From an uncultured Methanomassiliicoccales archaeon (GTDB taxonomy: Archaea > Thermoplasmatota > Thermoplasmata > SG8-5), in assembly GCA_938004075.1 (NCBI GenBank), contig CALKWP010000041.1:1-8504 (forward strand): a stretch of 8,504 bases of DNA, written 5' to 3'. Of this stretch, positions 1 through 4,183 are shown one piece after another (within the stretch, counting starts at the first letter, position 1; each line of letters starts with the position of its first letter). The notes beneath the pieces were generated by a model that worked only from the letters and a program-made list of their open reading frames with translations, searched no databases and was not told where the DNA came from. Both the position numbers and the translations under genes were made by a program.

Positions 1-73
1 GACGATTGCGTTTATTTCAGATTGTTGCAAAGCAATCGTCTATATCGCTCTTGCACGGATGCTATTCTATCAT
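1..73. repeat. Direct repeat copy A (55 nt exact, about 73 nt in all)
   Basis: Bases 1-55 are identical to 145-199. The next 18 bases match with about four differences, after which similarity ends. Within the copy, 1-9 (GACGATTGC) and 32-40 (GCAATCGTC) are perfect inverted repeats. A second, inner pairing is possible between 20-24 (GATTG) and 33-37 (CAATC), so the 3' arm has two alternative partners. The window starts exactly at the first base of the repeat, so the true outer boundary is unknown. Confidence 0.9.
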
Positions 74-200
74 TTTTCGGGGAAAAAAAACTTTCGGGTT
101 GCGCTAATCTCCAATTTCCATAAATCATGAGATTAGGCGCAACCGACGATTGCGTTTATTTCAGATTGTTGCAAAGCAATCGTCTATATCGCTCTTGCAT
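12..200 (-). other. Two matching short minus-strand reading frames inside the repeats (possible gene-end remnants)
   Basis: On the minus strand, copy B reads ATG at 200-198 and then 14 residues, MQERYRRLLCNNLK, before TAA at 158-156. Copy A reads the same with GTG at 56-54 and stop at 14-12. Upstream, both frames stay open for a few codons and the residues are similar: ERVAA in copy B and DRIAS in copy A. This resembles the duplicated 3' end of a longer gene more than two independent peptides. No start codon lies further upstream in the copy B frame before a stop. Function unknown. Confidence 0.25.
83..144 (-). terminator. Hairpin plus T8 run, probable terminator for nikR-direction transcripts
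   Basis: The right arm at 129-144 (GAGATTAGGCGCAACC) pairs with 97-111 (GGTTGCGCTAATCTC), giving a 15-bp stem with one bulged base and a 17-nt loop. Read on the minus strand, the stem is followed after six bases by eight consecutive T residues (90-83). This is the layout of an intrinsic terminator. It lies about 110 nt beyond the nikR stop. Archaeal termination often needs only the T-run, so the role of the stem is inferred. Confidence 0.55.
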
Positions 201-217
201 GGCTGCTACTCTCTCAT
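145..217. repeat. Direct repeat copy B
   Basis: This is the second copy, offset by 144 nt from copy A. Its 9-bp inverted ends are at 145-153 and 176-184. It directly abuts the right arm of the hairpin at 97-144. The copy lies downstream of the nikR stop codon, so it would be part of the nikR 3' untranslated region if transcription continues to the T-run at 83-90. The 55 identical bases include sequence after the stop codon of the short minus-strand reading frame, which points to nucleotide-level duplication or conversion rather than protein-level selection alone. Confidence 0.9.
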
Positions 218-256
218 CCCAATCGTCAATTAAAATTTCGTTCGTTGCGGCTCGCC

Positions 257-667
257 CTACGTTTTAGTTGTGCACCGCGCCAGCTCTGCCTGCTTCACGC
301 CTTTTATGGCCTGGAGCTTGTCCAACAGGTTCTTTATCTCGAATGCGCTGCCCTGGACAATTATCACCTCGATGCAGGAATGTTCGTCCAGCCTTACAAT
401 TGTAGAATTATGGATGAGCCGGTGGCTGGCATGCTGGAGCTCCGCAAGCTTGTCGATGACATTGTGCTGGTCATGCTCGTAAGTCAGGGTTATGGAGCCG
501 ACCACCGTTCCGATGCCCTTCTCCCATTCCTCGCCCACCAGGTTCTTCCTGATGATGTCCCTGACTGCTTCCGAGCGGTTCGTGTACTGCTGCTTCTCGA
601 TAAGCTCGTCAAATTTTTCCAGCAATTCGGGTTCGATGGAGATTCCGATTCTTGTGACCTTTTCCAT
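257..667 (-). CDS. nikR: NikR-like ribbon-helix-helix transcriptional regulator with altered metal site
   Basis: The 136-residue protein matches the NikR family in length and layout. It has an N-terminal ribbon-helix-helix DNA-binding segment (TRIGISI at residues 5-11, helix with NRSEAVRD at 30-37) followed by an ACT-like metal-binding domain. From memory of E. coli NikR, the nickel ligands are H76, H87, H89 and C95. Here H79 and C98 match the first and last, but the middle two positions read I90 and R92 (TIVRLDEHSC). It may therefore not bind nickel in the usual square-planar way. ATG at 667 was chosen because AGGTGA (677-672) lies 4 nt upstream; a GTG at 685 would add six residues but has no such site. 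The gene is divergent from the thiF-like gene. Family assignment is confident; the metal specificity and target genes are unknown. Confidence 0.88.
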   Translation of the reverse strand: MEKVTRIGISIEPELLEKFDELIEKQQYTNRSEAVRDIIRKNLVGEEWEKGIGTVVGSITLTYEHDQHNVIDKLAELQHASHRLIHNSTIVRLDEHSCIEVIIVQGSAFEIKNLLDKLQAIKGVKQAELARCTTKT

Positions 668-700
668 GTGCTCACCTGCCAGCACTGAATCGTGATACGG

Positions 701-708
701 ATATTAAA
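701..708 (-). promoter_or_regulatory. Candidate TATA box for nikR
   Basis: On the minus strand the bases read TTTAATAT inside TAACTTTAATATCC, centred about 38 nt before the nikR ATG. That places a transcription start near 680 and gives a short leader containing the AGGTGA site. The same spacing is seen before the surface-protein gene. Assignment is by pattern only. Confidence 0.4.
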
Positions 709-738
709 GTTATTGCTACGAACGAATCATCTAACTTT
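706..738. promoter_or_regulatory. Inverted repeat in the nikR/thiF divergent region, candidate operator
   Basis: AAAGTTA at 706-712 and TAACTTT at 732-738 are perfect inverted half-sites separated by 19 bp. The left half overlaps the candidate nikR TATA box. Two short half-sites with a long gap is the general layout of known NikR operators (in E. coli, 6-bp halves 16 bp apart), but the bases differ. Autoregulation by the adjacent regulator is an inference. Confidence 0.3.
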
Positions 739-747
739 CTTGGGAGG

Positions 748-763
748 GAAAAAATGTAAATAT
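748..763 (+). promoter_or_regulatory. Candidate promoter for the thiF-thiS-flpA unit
   Basis: An A-rich stretch followed by TGTAAATATT lies about 25-35 nt upstream of the thiF ATG and resembles an archaeal BRE plus TATA element. The start codon at 786 is preceded by GGAG at 778-781, so any leader must be very short. This is weaker than the nikR and surface-gene candidates. Confidence 0.3.
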
Positions 764-785
764 TCATGCAACGTATCGGAGAACC

Positions 786-1379
786 ATGGATGCGAACAGC
801 CTGAAGAAGAAACTTGCAGAATCCTCGGTTGGGATTGCTGGCCTTGGGGGGTTGGGCTCGAATGTAGCCATCGCGCTTGCCAGGTCCGGCGTCGGCCGCC
901 TTATTCTTGTGGATTTTGATGATGTCGAGGAATCGAACCTCAACAGGCAGGCATATACAATTGACCAGGTGGGCATGAGGAAGACTGAAGCGCTCACCCA
1001 GAACATTGCCAGGGCGAATCCTGCTGTGAACGTCACTGCCATAGACATGAAGTTGGAGAAGGGCAAAATGGACGCTCCATTCATGTGCGTGGATGTCATC
1101 GTTGAAGCGCTGGACAGCGCGGAGACGAAAGCTCACTTCATCGAGGAGATATGCACCAAATTACCTGAAAAGCCGATAATCGTCGCGTCCGGGGTGGCGG
1201 GAATACGCGGCACCGAGAGGATCCAGATGAGGAAGACCGGAAACCTCTACCTTGTCCAGGATGAGCAGGCGAAATCTTGCTATGATGAATTAGTCCTCGC
1301 CCCAAAGGTGGGTATTTTTGCATACTGGCAGGCAAGCCTTGTCCTCGAGATACTGGTGGGGTGCTCGGATGACGATTGA
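786..1379 (+). CDS. thiF: ThiF-family (E1-like) sulfur-carrier adenylyltransferase
   Basis: At 197 residues this is a short ThiF/MoeB-type enzyme. Such enzymes adenylate the C-terminal glycine of a ubiquitin-like sulfur carrier. Visible hallmarks are the nucleotide-binding GLGGLGS (19-25), the acidic end of the second strand (D43), the NLNRQ segment with R54, K66, and the ALDSAETK segment with D110. The C-terminal LVLAPKVGIF...LVLEILVG stretch is typical of the short ThiF family-2 proteins. No paired CxxC zinc motifs are seen; cysteines include C123, C165 and C193. GGAG lies just upstream of the ATG. The thiS-like gene starts inside its last codons, so the encoded carrier is the probable substrate. 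Archaea usually make the thiamine thiazole through Thi4 rather than ThiF/ThiS, so tRNA thiolation, another sulfur transfer or protein tagging are alternatives to thiamine synthesis. Confidence 0.85.
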   Translation: MDANSLKKKLAESSVGIAGLGGLGSNVAIALARSGVGRLILVDFDDVEESNLNRQAYTIDQVGMRKTEALTQNIARANPAVNVTAIDMKLEKGKMDAPFMCVDVIVEALDSAETKAHFIEEICTKLPEKPIIVASGVAGIRGTERIQMRKTGNLYLVQDEQAKSCYDELVLAPKVGIFAYWQASLVLEILVGCSDDD

Positions 1380-1569
1380 GGTGAATTCCACCCAACATGA
1401 GTGGGTGGAGAATGAGAATATCACCCAGCTGCTCAAGCGCATGAATTACATCTTCCCGATGGTCGTCGTGAAAGTCAATGGCGCGGTTGTGCCTAAGACC
1501 AGTTACGATTCAACCATTATTCCCGACAAAGCCATTGTCGAGGTCATGCACATCGAGAGCGGGGGTTAA
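1369..1569 (+). CDS. thiS: ThiS/MoaD-like sulfur carrier with C-terminal Gly-Gly
   Basis: This is a 66-residue beta-grasp protein. The sequence runs from a first strand (MTIEVNS) through a helix (ITQLLKRMNY), VVVKVNGAVVPKTSY, and DKAIVEVMHIESGG to the stop. The terminal Gly-Gly is the site that an E1-like enzyme adenylates and that then carries sulfur as a thiocarboxylate, or joins to lysine in archaeal SAMP-type modification. The start at 1369 is supported by a GGTGGGG stretch upstream and by the usual ThiS length; an upstream ATG at 1318 would add 17 unrelated residues encoded within thiF. It overlaps the end of thiF by 11 nt, which suggests translational coupling. Whether the product is a ThiS, MoaD or SAMP-type carrier cannot be settled from sequence alone. 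Confidence 0.82.
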   Translation: MTIEVNSTQHEWVENENITQLLKRMNYIFPMVVVKVNGAVVPKTSYDSTIIPDKAIVEVMHIESGG

Positions 1570-1570
1570 T

Positions 1571-2227
1571 TTGACTGACTCCAACCTGGTGAAGTGGGTG
1601 GATTCAAAGCCGTACACCCGAAATCTCATACCCGGCGAATCAACATGCTGGGAGGTCCACCGGAACCTCAACGGTGTAGAGTACAGGTACTGGGACCCGA
1701 ATAGGAGCAAGTTGGCCGCCTTCCTCGCCTGCCGCGGCAAGACATTCCCGTTCGAGCTAAAATCGACAACGCTCTACCTTGGCGCCGCCAGCGGAACAAC
1801 TGTCAGCCATATCTCCGACATCTGCCCGGAGGGAAGGATTTTCGCAGTGGAAGTTGCCAAGAACCCGTTCAGGGAATTGCTGGCCATTGCCGAGAAGCGG
1901 GGCAACATCATCCCCATCCTGGAGGATGCCAATCATCCCGATATTTACGAGCGATTGGTGAACCAGGTCGACATTCTTTATCAAGATATATCACAGAGGA
2001 ACCAGACCGAGATATTCCTCCGCAATGCCAATATGCTGAAGCCCAGCGGGACCGGATACCTCATGGTCAAGGCCAGATGCATCGATGTGGTTGCTTCCCC
2101 GGCCAGTGTTTTCGAGAAATGCCGGAAAGATCTGGAAGCGGTTGACTTCAAGATTCTGGAGATGGTGAAGCTGGACCCGCATCAGAAGGACCACGCGGCC
2201 ATCGTAGTTGAAAAGCCATCCCCCTGA
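1571..2227 (+). CDS. flpA: Fibrillarin-like rRNA/tRNA 2'-O-methyltransferase
   Basis: Archaeal fibrillarin is the S-adenosylmethionine-dependent catalytic subunit of C/D-box sRNPs, which add 2'-O-methyl groups to rRNA and tRNA together with Nop5 and L7Ae. The 218-residue sequence has the family hallmarks: RYWDPNRSKLAA (39-50), the SAM loop YLGAASGTT (69-77), IIPILEDANHP (113-123), and the likely K-D-K-H catalytic set as K47, D139 (ILYQDI), K167 (MVKAR) and H208 (QKDHAA). No suitable ATG exists, and TTG at 1571, one base after the thiS stop and following a GGGGG tract, gives normal family length. GTG codons slightly downstream are alternatives. The Nop5 gene that often neighbours flpA in archaea is not present in this window. 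The gene ends 46 nt before the NAC start. Confidence 0.92.
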   Translation: MTDSNLVKWVDSKPYTRNLIPGESTCWEVHRNLNGVEYRYWDPNRSKLAAFLACRGKTFPFELKSTTLYLGAASGTTVSHISDICPEGRIFAVEVAKNPFRELLAIAEKRGNIIPILEDANHPDIYERLVNQVDILYQDISQRNQTEIFLRNANMLKPSGTGYLMVKARCIDVVASPASVFEKCRKDLEAVDFKILEMVKLDPHQKDHAAIVVEKPSP

Positions 2228-2229
2228 GC

Positions 2230-2268
2230 AAAAGCTAATTACTAGGGCGCATTTTCCACTGCAGGTGA
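2230..2268 (+). promoter_or_regulatory. Candidate promoter and ribosome binding site for the NAC gene
   Basis: AAAAGCTAATTAC at 2230-2242 is a weak BRE/TATA-like element centred about 37 nt before the ATG at 2274, the same distance as the candidates for nikR and the surface gene. GGTGA at 2264-2268 lies 5 nt before that ATG. The gene may be both read through from flpA and transcribed separately. Confidence 0.3.
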
Positions 2269-2273
2269 ACTCG

Positions 2274-2645
2274 ATGATGCCGAGAGGTGTGAACCAGCGC
2301 CAGATGCAGCAGGCCATGAAGCGCATGGGCATAAAGCAGGAAGAATGGGATGACGTTGACGAGGTCATAATCTCCAGGGCTGGCAAGTCCTACGTTTTCA
2401 AGAAACCGGCCGTGACAGCAGTAACTATGCAAGGCCAGAACACATTCCAGATAGTTGGCGATTACAAGGTCATCGAGGGCAAGGTAGCGCCCGCAGCCGC
2501 AGGACCGAAGAAGCCCGAGATTCCCGAGGAAGACGTGGAGCTGGTGGCATCCCAGGCCAAGGTCTCCATGGATGAGGCCAGGGCAGCGCTCGAGGAATGC
2601 AACGGGGAGCCGGCAGAGGCCATTATCAAGCTGATGAGCAGGTAG
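2274..2645 (+). CDS. Nascent polypeptide-associated complex protein (archaeal NAC)
   Basis: Archaeal NAC is a homodimeric ribosome-associated chaperone that contacts emerging chains. The 123-residue protein has a basic, Met/Gln-rich N-terminus (MMPRGVNQRQMQQAMKRMGI), a NAC domain at about 25-68 (DVDEVIISRAGKSYVFKKPAV and TFQIVGDYKVIE), an Ala/Pro linker, and a UBA domain at about 84-123 (PEEDVELVASQAKVSMDEA...GEPAEAIIKLMSR). This matches the usual size and order of the family. ATG 2274 is preferred because GGTGA lies 5 nt upstream; ATG 2277 is nearly as good, and an ATG at 2208 would add 22 unrelated residues overlapping flpA. Its position after flpA places it in a translation and RNA-related group. 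Confidence 0.92.
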   Translation: MMPRGVNQRQMQQAMKRMGIKQEEWDDVDEVIISRAGKSYVFKKPAVTAVTMQGQNTFQIVGDYKVIEGKVAPAAAGPKKPEIPEEDVELVASQAKVSMDEARAALEECNGEPAEAIIKLMSR

Positions 2646-2702
2646 GCGCGGGAGGCAGCGTCTGTGTCAGAGCTTCCAGATTGGAGGCCTTGGTAAACGT
2701 TG

Positions 2703-2714
2703 ATGAGGCCTCAT
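2703..2714. repeat. Perfect 12-bp palindrome
   Basis: ATGAGGCCTCAT is fully self-complementary. It lies about 60 nt after the NAC stop, and a second AGGCCT occurs about 20 nt upstream. It may be a protein-binding site or may be chance; nothing nearby decides. Confidence 0.5.
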
Positions 2715-2791
2715 TCCATGCCCTAACAGGCACGGTTCCTATTGATGCTTTGCAATCGGTAGTATCACTTGATTCAAGATTGATTTCATTA

Positions 2792-2830
2792 CCCCGCCCT
2801 TGGAACTCAAAACGGGATAATCAGGCGGGG
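2792..2830. repeat. Hairpin with 7-bp GC stem
   Basis: CCCCGCC (2792-2798) pairs with GGCGGGG (2824-2830) across a 25-nt loop. It is followed by two GCATGC palindromes. No T-run follows on either strand, so it is not clearly a terminator. Confidence 0.45.
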
Positions 2831-2941
2831 CATGCTTATTCAATTTGCATGCAATTGGTGAGTGCGAGACCTATGTGTTAACATTAGGTAGCATTCGCCC
2901 TGGGTAGTCGTATTGGATGCAATAAATCCCAATTCTTATGG

Positions 2942-2979
2942 CCGGTAATTCCACCATTATGTGAGCAATGAATTACCGG
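2942..2979. repeat. Perfect 10-bp inverted repeat, hairpin near the aminopeptidase 3' end
   Basis: CCGGTAATTC (2942-2951) and GAATTACCGG (2970-2979) form a perfect stem. CATT/AATG in the loop may extend the pairing inward. It lies 55-92 nt beyond the aminopeptidase stop and could process or end either convergent transcript. No T-run follows. Confidence 0.55.
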
Positions 2980-3033
2980 GGTTGCATGCTGCGTGTCAAA
3001 TGCCTAACAAATTTGGATAATGCTGGAATGCGT

Positions 3034-4137
3034 CTATTTCAGCCATTTTCCGTTTTTGTAGATTAAGATGCCGTCTCCGTAAATCTCGCCGCCCTTCTTC
3101 ATGTCTTTGATTATGTCCCAGTGGATGGCGGATTTGTTCTTGGCGCGGCACTCCAGGTACGCATTGCCGATGGCCATATGTATCGTCCCGCCGAGCTTCT
3201 CGTCGAACAGGATGTTCTTGGTGAATTTCCTGATGCCGTCGTTGGTGCCTATCGCAACCTCGCCGAGGCGGCTGGCTCCCTCATCGACCTTCAGCAGGTT
3301 GTCCAGCAGTTCCTGGCCCTTGGCAGCTTTGGCCTTCACGACTTTGCCTCTCCTGAATTCCAGCGTGATGTCCTCTATCTCCTTGCCCATGTATATTCCG
3401 GGGAATGTGAATCTGATCTTCCCCTCGACGCTGTTCTCCACCGGAGCGGAGAACACTTCCCCGCTGGGCATGTTGTGCTTGCCGTCGGAGTTTATCCACT
3501 TGCGGCCCTTCACTGACATCTTTATTTCCGTATCCTCGCCGTAAAATTCCAGCTTGGAGACCTTGTCCAGGTAATCCACCATGCCTTGTTGTTTCTTGGA
3601 CACTTTCTTCCACTCGGCCACGGGGTCCTTCTTATCCACGAGGCATGCCGAGTACACGAAATCCTCGTACTCGGCAAGGGACATGCTGGCCTCCTGCGCC
3701 AATGCATTTGAAGGAAATGCCAGCCCGCACCATTTCAGTTCGTTTGTTGCGCTTCTCTTCGAGAATATCTCGCGCGCCTCCTTGCCTGCTGCGGCGGCCC
3801 TGGCCATCCTCTTGGAATCCGTGTTTGACAGCGCCCGCGTGTTCTCAGGCGCGGAAATACCGATGAGGCAGTCTATCTTCTCATACAGGAATTTGCCGTA
3901 AGGCGAGGCCCAGTCCAGCTGGCGGTCGTTCGCTTCCTTGTAGAATATCTCGTCCGTGCCCGAGAATGTCCCCATCATTATCGGATGGCCTCCAGCCCTC
4001 AGCACTTCTCGGTACATCTCCAGGGCCAGGGGCTCCGCCTGGGCTGGCGCCCGTATGAGCCCCATGTCGTCCTTCTTGCAGTACACGGAGTAGTTCACTA
4101 CCAGCTTCGCCAGTTTCTCGATGCGCGGGTCGGGCAT
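3034..4137 (-). CDS. M29-family metallo-aminopeptidase (leucyl aminopeptidase/AmpS type)
   Basis: The enzyme removes N-terminal residues from peptides using two divalent metal ions and probably acts in the cytoplasm, since there is no signal peptide. All expected M29 metal ligands are present: E227 (MPSGEVF), E293 (RLGEVAIG), H320 and Y327 (TIHMAIGNAY), and H339 and D341 (SAIHWD). Their spacing matches the known order, except for a shorter loop before the last pair. At 367 residues it is somewhat shorter than bacterial members of about 410. The start is ATG at 4137 (MPDPRIEKLAKL); a GTG at 4146 lies inside a strong hairpin and would add only three residues. No Shine-Dalgarno site precedes the ATG, so translation may be leaderless. 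It follows the surface-protein gene on the same strand, but a hairpin separates them. Confidence 0.93.
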   Translation of the reverse strand: MPDPRIEKLAKLVVNYSVYCKKDDMGLIRAPAQAEPLALEMYREVLRAGGHPIMMGTFSGTDEIFYKEANDRQLDWASPYGKFLYEKIDCLIGISAPENTRALSNTDSKRMARAAAAGKEAREIFSKRSATNELKWCGLAFPSNALAQEASMSLAEYEDFVYSACLVDKKDPVAEWKKVSKKQQGMVDYLDKVSKLEFYGEDTEIKMSVKGRKWINSDGKHNMPSGEVFSAPVENSVEGKIRFTFPGIYMGKEIEDITLEFRRGKVVKAKAAKGQELLDNLLKVDEGASRLGEVAIGTNDGIRKFTKNILFDEKLGGTIHMAIGNAYLECRAKNKSAIHWDIIKDMKKGGEIYGDGILIYKNGKWLK

Positions 4138-4144
4138 AAATATC

Positions 4145-4168
4145 ACGGGCGGGGAATGCCCCGCCCGT
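4145..4168 (-). terminator. Perfect 10-bp GC-rich hairpin between surface-protein and aminopeptidase genes
   Basis: ACGGGCGGGG (4145-4154) and CCCCGCCCGT (4159-4168) form a perfect stem with a 4-nt loop. It starts 15 nt after the surface-protein stop and ends 7 nt before the aminopeptidase ATG. On the minus strand it is followed by GATATTT, which has only a short T-run. It may end or stabilise the surface-protein transcript. A CAAATAC sequence at about 4168-4174, some 34 nt before the ATG, could be a weak TATA for the peptidase; transcription would then begin just past the stem. Confidence 0.5.
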
Positions 4169-4183
4169 ATTTGTCTGTTATGC

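Larger units (their letters stand above)
2646..3033. other. Convergent intergenic region without a supported gene
   Basis: These 388 bases lie between the ends of NAC (plus) and the aminopeptidase (minus). The one reading frame of notable length, overlapping the NAC end (2597-2881, plus), has no recognisable domain and its upstream part lies within NAC. No tRNA T-loop signature or complete C/D-box pair was seen. The region contains a 12-bp palindrome and two hairpins, listed separately. There is no long T-run to mark a terminator with confidence. Confidence 0.6.

Noticed and set aside
1..217. CRISPR array
   Set aside because: There are only two copies, and about 104 nt separates the 40-nt cores, far longer than a spacer. 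Similarity also extends past the core, and no cas gene is present.
2697..2710. C/D-box sRNA
   Set aside because: TTGATGA resembles a C box with one mismatch, but no matching CTGA D box occurs at a suitable distance.
2597..2881. Additional plus-strand gene after NAC
   Set aside because: Its first part overlaps the NAC coding sequence in another frame, it has no convincing ribosome binding site and no recognisable domain.
3029..3042. Fragment of the left-edge repeat
   Set aside because: TGCGTCTATTTCAG matches 13 of 14 bases of the repeat but overlaps the conserved end of the aminopeptidase gene, and flanking bases do not match; probably chance.
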